Assembly (NCBI GenBank): GCA_029224185.1
Contig: CM055193.1
Coordinates: 24,786,062 to 24,850,061 of the forward strand
DNA: 64,000 nt
From: Karalla daura
Lineage: Eukaryota; Chordata; Actinopteri; Chaetodontiformes; Leiognathidae
Direction: 5' to 3'
Numbering within the stretch: the stretch's first letter is position 1; the number at the start of each line of letters is the position of its first letter. Made by a program: the position numbers and the translations under genes. Positions 43,871 to 56,030 of this stretch are shown here, piece after piece. A model generated the notes under the pieces. It made no database searches. It was given only the letters and a program-made list of their open reading frames with translations, and was not told where the DNA came from.

Positions 43871-46780
43871 CTACTTGCACTAGTTTCAACAGCTAAAGCG
43901 TCCCATGCCAGCATGTGACCTGTTCAATTTGCAAACAATTTCATGATTATTAAGATATTAGAGCTTAAAGAAATGAATGAATATGGGCGCATCCATAGGG
44001 TGGACAAGCCTCACAGAGGCAAGAGTGTGAGTTTCATAAATCAGATGAATAGACTGTGTTCACCCTGCTTGTATGGCTGTATTATTCACTATAGCCAGTA
44101 TGGATCGTATGGATCAGTGGGTGTGCTGAGGATGACAGAGGTGAAAAGTTATATCTGTCACACCAACCCCCTAACCCCCCACCCCCTTTGCAAACCAATA
44201 GGTGAGATCAGGGGTTGGTCAGTACACAAAAGTGCAGTCGTAACATGTGTACCTGTGTACCTTTATGCAATAACTTCCATTCTGTGTGATAGAATATAAG
44301 ATCTACAGTGAACAGTTTAGGTCAAACGGTAGCATAATGATTGAAGTCATACCTTGGCAAACAATGTTATGTATTTTCATATATTGCCTAAAAATAAAAT
44401 GAACTGAACTTTGACCTGGTTCAAAATTAAAATGTGAATGAATGAACTATGAATGTGAACAGTTCACTTTGAAAGTGTGAAATGATGAACTAAAATATGA
44501 ACTAGTTTATAAAAAGTGTGAACTTGCACAGCATTGCCAGATATGCACTGCACAGCTCTTGCACATCAGCACAGAACTAGTCACTACCCTGACCAGTCTA
44601 TCTTTGTTCTCTTGGGCCAGTACTCCCTTAATTTTAAGCTCTCAAAACTCTAGGACATTAGTAGTCCCATGAAACATGTGCCAGCTTTGCATACAGAGCA
44701 CTCCACCTCCTGCTTGTGCCATCCAGGATGGTAAGTGGAGGAATTTAATCTGCAGTTCTGTGAAACTGCATTTGCACTTTGGCGTTTTGTATTCAGCGCA
44801 GGTCTGATGCCTGCTCTGCTTGCTTGGTCCCATTCTCTCTGTATTGGGGAACCTGAGGGTGGACTGTATTAAACAACTTTACTTAGTTAATTAATAAATT
44901 CAAATACAATTGGCAATGTTAAACGTTAAACGTTGTTAAATGTTAAATTAAAGTCAGTCAGGCGCTGTTGCCGGTCTATGGGCACCCTGTTGGCTGTGAG
45001 GGAAAATAAATAAAAAAAATATAATAATACACATTTAATAACTAGACTAAATGTTCTAATACAAAATACCTTGTATGTCTATGCTAAACCTCATCCTAAA
45101 CCTTATCTAATGGTACCAATTTCAGAGTCTGACTGGACAAAAGGAGATGGAGAGGTGGTGGTGATGATGCGAGGGTTGCTGTAGATGTAACGTGGCTGGA
45201 GATGATGGAAGACAATGTCAGGAGAGTCTGTGAGAATGTGGATTCCCATAGTGTCCCAACATGCAGGTAATCTTGAGGTAAAGGGTCTCACTGCAGCTAT
45301 TTGTACAAGCGCCAAGGTCCTCGTGCTTACCAAACATGAACCAGCTAGCTGGTGAGCTGTCCTTTGCCGGTTAGCATCGCTAACTACAACTTGATAACTT
45401 GCAACTCTCCTTGAGGTTGCTAGATGCACCATTCACTCTCGTCCCGAATCAATGGGAGAGAGAGAGAGGGACTCCGAACACTCTCAGAGTCAGCAACCCC
45501 CTCCCAATCCCCTCAGCGCACACAATACTTGTACAATAAGACAACAACTGCATTGAATAAAACACAGAATAACACAAGTAATAAATCTGGCTGGGAATGA
45601 GAAATATTCCCAGGGGGAGGGAGCTCCCTGAGCTCAAACTGTATATATAATCTCAAATGATCTAATCTAACTTGTTCTGTGAACTGTCTTCGCCCTCAAT
45701 ACACTCTCTCTGCATGTTGCAGAGCCACATACAAAGCAGAGTATTGGGAATTACGTCACACAAAAATTACCCTAGACAAATCAAGGAGCCTTTGCTCCCT
45801 GGTAACTGAACTGCGCTTTGTGTTTCTGACTCTTTGCTTTCCTGTCCTCTCAAATCGGACCCTGTTTTTCCCTGACCATGTTGAGTAGCTTCCCTGGTGG
45901 TAGACCTGCCTTCTGTATTTCAACTAGTGGTAGTGTGTTCACAGGCCTCGGGCCTAGTGTGGACACACTAGCACAAACTGAAGTTGGATGAAATAAAACG
46001 TGAGAATGGGAGCAAAGGGACTTCAGGAAGTGTTCTCTAAGTACAATTATGTTTTCTTAAAGAACTAGACATGTAAAACGGCATGAAAACAATTTGAGTG
46101 TCTGCTGAAGCCCCTCCTAAATCTGCGTTCACACTAAAAAGCGGAAGATGTGAAAAATCGCGGCCGGTAATTCCTCTGGTATAAATAGAGGTTCACAACA
46201 ATCAAATATTCAACAGGTGGCTTAACTGCTATTGTAGCTGGTAAAACACATAATTATGCTGGGATAGCAGCTGTTATTTTTATCAAGTGTTGACAGAAAA
46301 ACATGCAATGCCAAATGATCATGTATAAAAGTTTTTTTTATTAAGTGCACAAACCATGCAAATCTTGCAAATTCACCGCAATCATGAATAGAATAGAGAA
46401 CATATCAAAATAAATAACACAGCAAACACATATATACACAATTTGGGGAAACAGCCAACCAAGCAGCGAGAGAAGCAGTGATCTCTAGATACTACACCCT
46501 CATAGCTTCTGCCTGTCAATCTTTCTTGCCTTGACATATTTTGTTGCAATTCTTTCCACCGTTGCCGACAAATCCGCTCCGCCATCCCCAGTTTCCATCC
46601 ATGCCAGTTCTTTTCAGGAGCTGGCACACCTCTTAACCTGGTCTCAATGGGCTTGGTGAGAACTTCACCTATTGGTGTGGCGCATGCGCTGTCATGCAAA
46701 TGTTGCCCTCTGAGGTCTCAAAATTTTGGCTGCATACAAGACATCACATGATGTGTTTTGTGCGTTGCATTTTGCAGGAG
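43871..46780. other. No gene recognised
   Basis: A GAAC/GTGAAC-rich patch at 44400-44530 may be a piece of a DNA transposon. A TTAAACGTTAAACGTTGTTAAA patch lies near 44916. A GCGTTCACACTAAAAAGCGGA start near 46127 looks like a MITE end, but I found no partner. The minus frame 46382-46699 is not recognised. Confidence 0.45.
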
Positions 46781-46789
46781 TATGTTCAG

Positions 46790-47478
46790 GCCTTTGAAGA
46801 GGTGGGCTTGTGACTTCACAGATCCAAATGTACATTCTTATAAGAGGAAGTGGAGTACTTAGGCCATGAGATCAGTGTAGAAGGCTTGCACCCAGAGCAA
46901 AGCAAGGTTAAAGACATCAAAGAGGCTCTACTGCCGACCACAGTGACCGAGTTAAAAGCATATCTGGGCCTGTTGAAATACTATAACAAGTTTCTCCTAA
47001 ACTTGACCAAATGGTTGGCACAACTTGAAGGGTTATGTTTGGGATCAAGTGATTCCAGAAATACATTTAGGGACAGACATTTAAAATCATTACCAACCAC
47101 AAACCATTGATGATATCGCTTTTACATAAAAAGAAGCTTGTCCCACAGACGGTCACAGTGCAAAGGCGGGCAACACTGTTGAGAGCTTACGACTACAAAA
47201 AGATGTATATGCCAGGCAAGGACTAGGTTGCTCTGCCACGAATGGAGGTGGAGGACGACATTGAGCCAGTCCTCACGTTGAAAGTGATGGAGGATCCAGT
47301 GATCACCACAGCCCAAGTGAAGCGGTGAACACCAACATGCCCCAACAAGTTGAGGCACTCTCAGGTGTCACTATGGTGTTTGAAAGGATGGCCGAAGGAG
47401 GTGGATACATCATTAAAAACCTACATCAAGAGAGCTCTTCATTTAAAGATGGATGTTTGCTATGGGTTGTTCTTTAGC
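46790..47478 (+). pseudogene. Gypsy RT end, RNaseH end and linker
   Basis: Plus frames give VEYLGHEISVEGLHPEQSKV (46850-46908) and TVTELKAYLGLLKYYNKFLL (RT thumb/connection). TTNHKPLMISLLHKKKLVPQTV and LLRAYDYKKMYMPGKD (RNaseH end) follow at 47090-47225. VEDDIEPVLTLKVMEDPVITTAQV comes next, as separate blocks, and then LKGWPKEVDTSLKTYIKRAL up to 47478. Most of RNaseH is deleted. The polyprotein continues at 49880 after an L2 insertion. Confidence 0.8.
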
Positions 47479-49866
47479 CAGCCCACTTGCTCCCCCTTGT
47501 CCAGTATGACCTTTCCATCATTTCCTGTTGAGTGTCGACAGCGCTGCTACTGTTGCTACTCTTGCTTTCCTTCTCTTTTTAGTGGTTATTTAGATTTTTC
47601 ACCATTTAAATACCAGTTTAGCACTCTCAACTAGGTACTCTCTCCTGCTCTTGGGCTCTGCTCTCCAACCTACTTTGTATATTTATTTCCACCATGTTTA
47701 TCGCACTCCGGCTCTTCAATCCGCTTCCTACTTCTATTTCCACCATATTTATCATACTCCCTCCAGTTAATGCTAACCGTTTTTAGCATTAACTCCGGAC
47801 GGGTAAATATAGTGCTCTGGTTAGTGATGGCTTTCCCTTCTGCCTCTCCTGTCCCTCTCTCGTGCTCAATGTGCCAAATGTTTAGTTATTCTCCTGCCTC
47901 CTTTAGTGGGGGTGATACATGAAAGCACTGTAGCTCAATGGTTAGGCTGGTTGCCAGGCTCAGCAATCTGAAAACCAAACCATTAGCCATAGTTAGCTTG
48001 GGCCCATTAACCACTGCAAAGCCTCTGAGCGTACCCTCTGTTCATTGGCAACTCTGTCCTGTGAGATGTGAAGTTAGCGAGTCCAATGTTCATGGTCTGT
48101 ATCCTAGGTGCTAGAGGGGGCAACTTTGAATCAAATTTAAATTTGCTGGGTAAGGTTAAATGTAAATATAGTAAGACTGTTATTCACATCGTTGCTAATG
48201 ACCTACGGTTATGTGAAATGAAGGTCAATAAAAAAATCAACTAATTAATCTCAGATAACAACATTGATGTGTTGTGTCTCTCAGAAACTTAGTTATATGA
48301 TGGTGATTGTGTTAGTCTGAATGAGGCCTTTGCACCTAGCCACAGTAATTTCCATGTTCCTCAACAATCTTTTTCAGATCTGTCTTCAAACATAAAGGGA
48401 GGCTTTGTGTAATGCCAGAGCCAGGTACTATACCTCTATATTTGAAAAAAATAAGGATAACCACACCTTCCTTTGCAGCACTTTAGCCAGGCTGACTCAG
48501 TCATAACTCCACTAAGCAGTGTATCCCCATACATCTCAGTAGCTGTGACTTCATCAGTTACTTAAATAACAAAATTATAATGATTGAAAATCAATCCACA
48601 ACCACCTGGCATCAACTACAACTGATTTACCTTCTGTTGCAACTATGTAGGATACAGCTGGTCATCCAGACATGTCACTAACTACATTTGTTACCACTGA
48701 CCTACATCAGCTGACCTCTGTTATCTCCTCCTCTAAATCATCCACCTGCAGCCTAGACCCTATTCCTACAAGGTTGTTTGAAGAAGTGTTTCTCTCGGCA
48801 CATCCATGCTAGACATGATTAACCCGCCTTTGTCCGTAGGTTACATTCTGCTTAAGTTTAAAGTTGCCATAATTAATCCTCTTCTTGAGAAACCTTCACC
48901 CAGTCCAGGGATTTTAGCAAGTTACAGGCCCATCTCCAATCTCATCTTCACTTCAGAAATCCTGGACAGTCATTGCCAACCAGCTTTGTGATTACTGTAA
49001 CAGCAATAGTTTATTTTAGATCATCCAATTTCAGAGTGAATCGCAGCGCTCAGAACGCCCTGATTAACGTAACTAATGACCTCTTAATTGCATCAGCCCT
49101 AGTTCTTGTTTAAGTGCTTGTCTTGTTAGGTCTTTGTGCTACTTTTGATGCAGTTGACCACCAGATCTTACTATCAGATAAATCTGAGGCACCGCCTTAG
49201 ATTGGTTCTAGTCCTATTTTTCAGACCGAGATCAGTTTGTTCATGTCAACAATCTCCATCCACTAAAGTCAGTAGACACAGCAGAAAAGCAAGTCCACAC
49301 CTGTGTGACTACTGCAACTCTTTAACGGCTGGATGCTCAAACAAGTCATCCAGAATTTTGCAGCTCATTCAGAACACAGCAGCTCATGGTGGTTTCAAGA
49401 ATCTGTTTATCCAGATTTGGAGCCAGAGCCTTCAGTTACCAAGGCCCTCTCATGTGAAACCACCTACCAGTCTCAGTCCAGAAGGCAGACAACCTCTCTA
49501 CTTTCAAGAGTAGGTTAGAAGCCCTTCTTTTTGAAAAAGGCAATAGGTAGACCCTAAATCGTAGACATGCTGCTATAGGTTGAGACTGTCAAGTCCCTGG
49601 TACATTAAGCTCTATCTTCTTTCTCTTTGTGGGTGTGGATTGGGTGGGGGATCTTTGGTCGGCTGGGAATGCGCTAGTGCTTGCCAGTGCTTGGTGCCCC
49701 CCCCACCCCCCCACACACACACACACCTCCACACCCCGAGTTTTTCCTCAGTCAATGTGAGCAGGGAGCAGGGAGTGTTTTTCTATGTCTCTACTCTGTA
49801 TGTTGCACACTTCCTTAAGATAGCATTTGTTATGAGCTGGCACTTAAAACAAATTGGTTGAATTGA
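47476..49866 (+). mobile_element. L2-type LINE inserted in the Gypsy remnant
   Basis: A plus-strand element with a 5' leader (47480-47830), ORF1 remnant (47830-48210), endonuclease start (NNIDVLCLSET, 48257-48290), RT scraps and a 3' end. In the RT part, PISNLIFTSEILD lies near 48930-48960, NDLLIASALVLV near 49075-49110 and LRHRLRLVLVLFFRP near 49190. The post-RT segment SRILQLIQNTAAH lies at 49350-49390. The 3' end at 49805-49866 has TTATGAGCTGGCACTTAAAA. It is heavily deleted but keeps both termini of the family. Gypsy integrase resumes immediately afterwards. Confidence 0.75.
47830..48210 (+). pseudogene. LINE ORF1 N-terminal zinc-ribbon-like remnant
   Basis: The plus frame near 47860 reads CSMCQMFSYSPASFSG and continues with an altered CKHC-like pair and MVRLVARLSNLETKL, which looks like a short coiled coil. 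This layout (CxxC, CxxC, coiled coil) starts ORF1 of the L2 family that ends in an SGNH domain. SGNH scraps (VIHIVANDLRL-like) lie near 48180-48215. There are many stops. Confidence 0.55.
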
Positions 49867-49879
49867 GTTCAAAAGAGAA

Positions 49880-50620
49880 GGAATATCATCTTGAAACAGC
49901 TGCAACACACACACCCAGGCATTTCCAGAATTAAAGGTTTAGCACGTCCTTATGTGTGGTGGCCGGGGAAGAACTCCAGTACTGAAAAACAAGTTCAGCC
50001 TTATCAGGAAAACTGGAAGTATCCAGCTGGAGCACGGCTTCACCTATGGGGGTGCCCCGAGACACCCTGGAGCAGACTGCATGTAGATTATGCAGGCCCT
50101 TCCTTAGGCAAAATGTTCCTTATCATGGTCCTGGCGGGAGGAGAACGGAGGATTAAAGAAAACAAAGAGAAATCCCTTGGGAACAAAACTGGCAGGATTT
50201 CTGTTTAATTACAGGATCACACCACAAACGGCTGGCGTGTCACCAGGAGACTGCGTTCAACACTGGATCTCCTGCTGCCTGATGTGAAATCAAAGATCCA
50301 TAAGAAATAACTCAAATAGAAAAAATTACATGATGCATGCAGTAAGTGGAGGAGTTTTACTCTATTGATGACATGTACATCCATAACTACAGTCATGAAG
50401 ATCAGCAGACACCAGCAATTGTAGAGGAGAACACAGGACCCATATCCTACAAGGTGCAGACTGGAGACAGCCATGTCATGAGACATCATGTTGACCAATT
50501 CAGAAAAAGGCATTCAATAATGGGTGACATGACTAAGGCAGAGGTGATGGTGGATGGCTTTGCAGATTTCAGTTTTTTAGGAAAGCAGTGAATGTCTTAC
50601 GGACAGATGTAGCCATCCCA
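49880..50620 (+). pseudogene. Gypsy integrase remnant
   Basis: LKQLQHTHPGISRIKGLARP and YVWWPGKNSS (49891-49980) match the integrase zinc-binding HHCC region, with the His of HPGI kept. WSRLHVDYAGPSLGKMFLIM (50076-50135) is the start of the catalytic core with its first Asp. The rest of the core is deleted. The C-terminal part returns as LDLLLPDVKSKIHKK near 50260-50310, and ENTGPISYKVQTGDSHVMRH then HVDQFRKRH at 50425-50515. Confidence 0.8.
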
Positions 50621-51210
50621 ACTTCAGTGGGAGGGGAAGCAAAAGAGCTCAGATTCATCCGCCAGCTCATGATGTCGGATGTTTGAGCAGAAACACCAAT
50701 GGTACTGCACCATACAAGACTCCTACTTACCTGAAAGATTTTGTTAGAGTAGTGAGTTACTCAAACTAGAGCAAGAATTGCTGTTGTGTCATTTGTGCAT
50801 GATTCATTCAAATAAACATATCTTTTGAGTGAGCAGACTGCACTGACTCACTTCAGTGGACTGATTTATTCCTTTCTCAGTACATCTGCGCCTTTTGCGG
50901 TCGGGAGTGGATCTTCTGCACAATAATCAGGTTAACAAATTAGTCTTATCAGTTACATCAGTCTGATTCTGGAAGAGGGTGAGATCCAAACACTGGCTGT
51001 GTTCTGGAAAAAAAATACACTTAGTCAGTAAAGACAGACTCAGATGGTTATGATAATCACTTTTTATTAAACAATGTTATTTAAAACATGCACTCCCTTT
51101 AAAGGGATTAATATTAAACAATACTATAATGTAAAGTAACGTTCAAGACTGACTAGACATCACAAGAACAAACCAAACCAGTAAACAAGTAAACAGATAG
51201 GTGCATCTGA

Positions 51211-51218
51211 GTGCGCGC

Positions 51219-51264
<46 letters not shown>
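51211..51264. repeat. (GC)n/(GT)n microsatellite
   Basis: A short GC run followed by 44 bases of perfect GT. Confidence 0.95.
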
Positions 51265-51265
<1 letters not shown>

Positions 51266-52804
51266 AGAGATGAGTAAACTCAGCCGAGAAATCCCACTTT
51301 CTCTGCCCGAATCAAGCCCTGACGTGTTCCACGTTTTCTGTCCTGATGGTCTCGACTCCAGCTCAGTTCAGCTCCTCGTTGTTGCCCGTTCTGTCTCTGT
51401 GATGATGCAGCTGGATGTCCGGTGCCCAAGCTGCCGCACCTTGGATTGTTGGAGAGTGGATCCTGGATTTGGGACGAGTTGCCGCAACTCTCTGTGTGGT
51501 CTGTGTGCGACCGGCAGCTGCACCACACACTGTTTTTTGGCGGAGTGAGTTTTGGAGTTGCGAGGAGTTGGAGGGTCTCAGCACGGGCTTGGCCTCCTTC
51601 TCTCTCCTCTTGGGATCTGCAATCCCAATGGCAGGCTACCCGCTGAGCTGGCTGCCATCTGTGAGTGATCTGAGTTAGACCAATGAGTTGATCTCTGGGT
51701 GGCAGATCAAACTTATGAAAAAGGAATCAACTCGAGCGTTATTCTTGGGCCCTCAAATGGCTACGGTGCAGGACTCAAAGCGGCTGTGGCGACCAGCGGC
51801 AGCTGTGGAGAGCGGTCTGGACGTGGTGGCTGCAGGTGTCTTCTGTGCACTCCTTGATGCAGCGGCGGAGAGGTTTGGACGGCTGGAGCTCCTGACGGGC
51901 AACTTGTGAGTTCAAGGGTGAAGAAGGGCAAGACAGTCAGAAAGCGAACAGCTGGTTTCTGGGGCTTTTAACCCTGGAGGGATCCCTTTACCTGCAGGTA
52001 ATCGGGACCCCCATCTCCAGGTTAGGTGCAGCTGATTGGTGCCATGGTTTCACGCCAGCACTTGATTGGTCACTGGGTGGGTTTTGAAACTCAACGTCTG
52101 GGGAGCAGAGCGCATGCAGACCCCCAGGGGGTCATCTGGCAGGCGCCTCTGGCTACTTTGTTCTGCAACAGGGGGCTGCAGCAGGAGCTTCTGAGCTGGA
52201 TTGTTCCTCACCTAACTTGTTAATCCAAAAAAGGTAGTAATCTACTGTTCATGGTCGTCCCTTCATATTCCAGTGGATTTTAGTCCCATGTGGCCTGTAG
52301 CAGTCCCAACAATATGTAAATTATATATTTTATTGTTTATGAGATTGTTATACAGTAGAGGTAGAAAATAACAAGATATCCAGATTGGGCGATCTGGGTA
52401 AAAATATCACGAACTGCAGATCATGATGTGTATTGAATCATCTCTGTTGAGTCCTACCATGTCACATTGAAACATCTTACAGTTGGCAGGGAAATCAAAC
52501 TTACGCTACAGACTTGAGCACTAATCACTGTAGCTACCACTCCAAAGAACATAGACACTGCGGTCCGTCACTTACGCACTCAATCACTCACTCGCTCAGT
52601 GACCCGCTGAGTGACTCGCTCAGTGCCTTGGGAGCCGCGACTCAGCCAAGATCCGTCATTACCTGAGATCCACTCTCTGGGTGTGCAAGTGCCCAACTCG
52701 TAACAGCGAACCCTGGATTGCAGATCACAGTTTACAGATAGCTCATGGCTGGACTCGTAGTGGCATGATTTCTCAGGCAGCTTAGGCTAAATGTTAACAT
52801 TATG

Positions 52805-52837
<33 letters not shown>

Positions 52838-52838
52838 G
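52805..52838. repeat. (ATT)n microsatellite
   Basis: About 11 perfect ATT units. Confidence 0.95.
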
Positions 52839-53084
52839 TTTTTGTTGTTCTTGCTGTTGAATGTGTTGCATACATATGTGCAACATATTCCAAATACTAT
52901 ATTAAGGTAGAACAGTGCCATAAATCCAAAGAAGAGCAGACTATTATTTCTGCTTGGAAAATCGGTATTTGTGTAGAGTGTAGAGTTTGCACTTGCAGCA
53001 AGTTCAGATCTGAAAATCAGCATCTACAAATTTGCACTTGCAAGTTCAGATATGCAAATCTGCACAGCAAGATTTTCAATAATA

Positions 53085-54437
53085 AGAAGGAGGGTTCCCT
53101 ACGACCCTGTATTGACTACCGGGTCCAGCACCCTAGCTCGCCTCCGCTTTCAAGTTTCGAAGTTGGACCTGCGCAACTCCTATCATCTGGTTTGAAACTG
53201 AGATGGAGATGAGTGGAAGATGGTGTTCAACACTCCCAGTGGTCATTATGAGTACCTGGTGATGCCTTTCGATCTAACTAACGCTCCCGCAGTTTTACAA
53301 GCGCTGATAAAAGACATGTTGAGGGATATGTTGAGTCATTTAGTTTTTATCTATTGGGATGACATTCAGATTTTTTTCTCGCTCTATGGAGGAGAACATT
53401 TTTCATGTCAAACAGGTGCTCCAGAGACTCTGGGACAACAACCTATATATTGGGGTTGGGGCAGATCTGTCCCAGAGGCCAGAATCCAATCAGAAGGTGC
53501 AGCCATATAATTTTTTTCGCGACGGCTGTCTTTGGCTGGGATGAATTACAAAATCGGTAATCGAGAACTATTAGCCTAAGCTAGCCTTGGAGAAGTCGCG
53601 ACACTGACTTGAGGAAGCCAGAGTTTTGCTCATTGTGTCATCACAAAAACCTTGAATTTCTTTGCTCTGCCAAGAGACTTAATGCTAGACAGGCTTGCTG
53701 GCCTCTGTTTTTCTATCGTTTTGATTTTGTCATGTCTTACAGGCCCAGGCCCAAAAACCTGAAGTCTGATGCCCTGTACTGGGTCTTCTCCAAGGGCGAG
53801 GAGGGTCCAGGGAGGGCAGAATCTATCTTTCCCTCTACCTTAGTAGTGGCAGCTGTTTCCTGGGAGGTTGAGGAGAGGCTCTTGAACAAGTTTCGGTTTG
53901 CTCTATTGGAGATTTGGGTCTATTCGAGAAACAAGTCATCTCACTATTCTCGTGCCAGCGTACTCCTCCCACTTCCTGTCCCTCGTTGGCCATGGTCTCA
54001 TATCTCCGTAGATTTTGTGACTGGTCTACCTGTCTAAGATGGAAACTTGGTCATTTTAACCATTGTGGATAGGTTTAGTAAGTTGAGTAATTTGTTCCAC
54101 TTCCAGCATTACCCACAGCCAAGCAGACCTGCTTCATTCACCATGTGTACTAGTTACATGGCATGCCCTAGGACGTGGTATTGGACAGTGCGCCACAGTT
54201 TACCACAGCCTTTTGGAGGGAGTTTTGTGGTCTCCTGGGGGCTTTTGTTAGTCTTCTGGTTTAACCCACAATCTAATGGACAGACAGAACACATGAACCA
54301 GGAGCTGGAGAGGACCCTACATTGCTTGTGTTTGTGGTGGCTCAAGGAGAGATCAGGAGTCTCCTTTTGTTGTAGGCTGATAATGCCTATTGTTGCCAGA
54401 CAACACCACCATGGGAGTTTCGTCCAGGGAATTCCTT
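53085..54437 (+). pseudogene. Gypsy pol remnant: RT, RNaseH and integrase core
   Basis: RT: KKEGSLRPCIDYR near 53085-53125, then VFNTPSGHYEYLVMPFDLTN and VLQALIKDMLRDMLSHLVFI (53222-53350). The catalytic box reads YWDD instead of YLDD. RNaseH: NYKIGNRELL near 53547-53575, then NLEFLCSAKRLNARQACWPL and SYRPRPKNLKSDAL (53650-53775). Integrase: WSHISVDFVTGLPV (first Asp, 53994-54035), ILTIVDRFSKLSNL, and FNPQSNGQTEHMNQELERTL (54262-54321), which carries the last catalytic Glu. Stops and frame changes make it inactive. It is of the same broad lineage as the RT at 42442-42654. The 3' end resumes at 55795. Confidence 0.85.
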
Positions 54438-54807
54438 AACTCACTCAGGCTCGTAAGGCACTCAGGCTTGCTCGCAGGAGGCAGAGACATGATTCAATGA
54501 TACCAAAATAGTTATTTTATTAGTCACAATTTTCTATAAAACCGGGCAGCATAAAATCTCCACGGAGGGAGGCAGTTATAAAACCAGAGAGAAAAAAGAA
54601 AAGAAAGGATTACACAAAAAAGGGCTGTTGACTACTGGTGGCAGACGAGTATTAAAGGAGGATCCCAGAAATGCCACTCAATGGATAAAAAAAAACACAA
54701 TACACCACGCAAAGGGGATCCCACTACCAGGGCACCAATGTGCCACCGCAAGCTCAGCACCTGAGCAGCACCAGCACCCAGAAACACCCTGGTCTCTTCC
54801 TCTACAG
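54438..54807. other. Unidentified insert in the Gypsy integrase
   Basis: Separates Gypsy integrase at 54437 from the hAT element at 54808. It contains CTCAGGCTCGTAAGGCACTCAGGCTTGCTCG, an inexact short duplication, and A-rich tracts. No domain was recognised. Confidence 0.45.
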
Positions 54808-54973
54808 CAGTGGTCCCCAATCCCCGGGTGGATCAATTGGTACCGGGTGCACAAGAAATAATTAATTAATTCCGCTTTATGTATTATCTGAGTCTGGACA
54901 ATCTTTTATTTTGAAATACCTTTTATTTTGAAAAATGATTCATCCTGTGACGTCTGACACTCATGAGTCTTAA

Positions 54974-55490
54974 GGTGCTTCCACATCGACCGCGGCAAGC
55001 AGTGCTGAGTACAGCGCAGCCCGGTGCAGCACTGCCACTTACTGCGCGGCACGGCGCAACAACCAGTAACAACATTTAGCAGTTAGTTTGAGAGCAATCT
55101 TGTGAGAACGTGTATTAAGTCCTGGCTTTAGTATTAATAAGGTGGAGGTGGAGACAGCACAGAAAGGGAGTATGTGGGTCCATCCAGTTCTGATGGGAAG
55201 GCAGGAACTGCGGGAGTATACGCTGGTCCGGGAGCTATACTTCCATAACAACCGCTTTGAGATCTGCTTCAGGCTGAGCAGGGAGCAGTTTGACCGCCTG
55301 CCCATTAAATCTTGTGTCCCAGAGATCGGGAAACTTGATTGTCTGCTCCTCCAGGACATTTCTCAACTCTTGCAGCAACGACGACCGTGCGCCGCTCAGC
55401 AACACACAAGGCTCTGCACTCTCACGCCATGCAATCACATACACAAAGCCGCCTGCCGCCTGCGCTTGCCGTAATCTATGTGGAAGCACC
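54974..55490. mobile_element. PIF/Harbinger-type element nested in the hAT
   Basis: The left end GGTGCTTCCACATCGACC and the reverse complement of the right end GGTGCTTCCACATAGATT agree over the first 13 bases, and CGGCAAGC recurs a little inside both. Flanking triplets TAA and TAG are compatible with the 3-bp duplication of this superfamily. The 517-bp body keeps the N-terminal part of a transposase. Confidence 0.75.
55142..55474 (+). pseudogene. Harbinger transposase N-terminal fragment
   Basis: Open frame of 110 codons; residues 11-48 read MWVHPVLMGRQELREYTLVR then ELYFHNNRFEICFRLSREQF. Harbinger nucleases (HARBI1 family) start with WVHPxxxxRxxxGxYxxLVxEL...FxxYFRMsxxxFDxLL, and the spacing agrees. 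The DDE catalytic domain is missing; after about residue 55 the frame runs into unrelated sequence and the right TIR. This looks like an internally deleted copy. Confidence 0.75.
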
Positions 55491-55794
55491 TAGTGGACAC
55501 ACAAACATGCAGAAGCTGAAAGAAAAACAGCTCTGTGTGTGAAATATTAAGGTTTCTTGACACTGAGTCTGTACTCTGAAATGTTTGAAATGTTCTTGAG
55601 AATAAAATTTTCTTTATAAATGTATTTGTGGCTTATCTGAATTTTATTTTGAAGAGATATTTGAATGTTACGATAGCAACCAGTCACGAGTCAGCATGCT
55701 CTGAGGCCAACACCCCATCCCCCGGGGCCACAGTGAAATTGTCAAGCGTTGACTGGCCCGCGGGGAAAAAAGGTTGGGGACCATTGCTATAGAA

Positions 55795-56030
55795 GGTTGT
55801 TGCCCTTCCAATGTTCTCACGGCTATCAATTTCCTTTGTTCCAGGTCCAAGAGGAGGTAGCAATGATTCCATCGATTCAAGCCTTCATTCAGAGGTGCCA
55901 GAGGACCTGGAGAAGGGTCAGCGAGTCACTGTTGCGGTCCCAGACCAGGCATGCCATGGCAGCTGATGTTTTCGGTCTCCAGCTCCAAGCTACCAGGTGG
56001 GGCAGCGAGCACTGCAGTTAAAGCCCAGAC
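55795..56030 (+). pseudogene. Gypsy integrase C-terminal fragment
   Basis: The plus frame 55749-56021 contains GYQFPLFQVQEEVAMIPSIQ then AFIQRCQRTWRRVSESLLRS and QTRHAMAAD. GYQPPLFPxQExExxVPSxxxxxxRCxRxWxxxRxxLLR is the post-core region of Gypsy integrases and continues the element at 53085-54437. The hAT and the unidentified insert lie between. Confidence 0.8.

Larger units (their letters stand above)
50621..53084. other. No gene recognised; possible LTR and microsatellites
   Basis: The stretch 50630-50900 may be the Gypsy 3' LTR (AATAAACATATC near 50811), but no 5' partner was found. A GT microsatellite lies at 51211-51264. GC-rich sequence with long but unrecognised open frames on both strands lies at 51270-51910. 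An ATT repeat lies at 52805-52838. GCTCAGTGA/TGAGTGACTCG patches lie at 52590-52625. Confidence 0.45.
54808..55786. mobile_element. hAT-type non-autonomous element containing a second transposon
   Basis: The left end CAGTGGTCCCCAATCC and right end GGTTGGGGACCATTG form matching inverted termini of the CAGnGGTCCCCAA type. Flanking 8-mers CTCTACAG and CTATAGAA share 5 of 8 bases, including the central TA favoured by hAT duplications. The internal sequence is AT-rich with no hAT transposase. A Harbinger-type element occupies 54974-55490. Confidence 0.75.

Noticed and set aside
46382..46699. Minus-strand frame that might be a MADF/Myb-like transposon protein
   Set aside because: The QRWKELQ segment alone is too short to support a domain, the C-terminal part is hydrophobic, and no partner TIR was found for the MITE-like start at 46127.
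51201..51910. Long overlapping open frames on both strands as a Cys-rich gene
   Set aside because: GC-rich DNA gives long open frames by chance on both strands; the Cys spacing fits no finger and part of the frame is a GT microsatellite.
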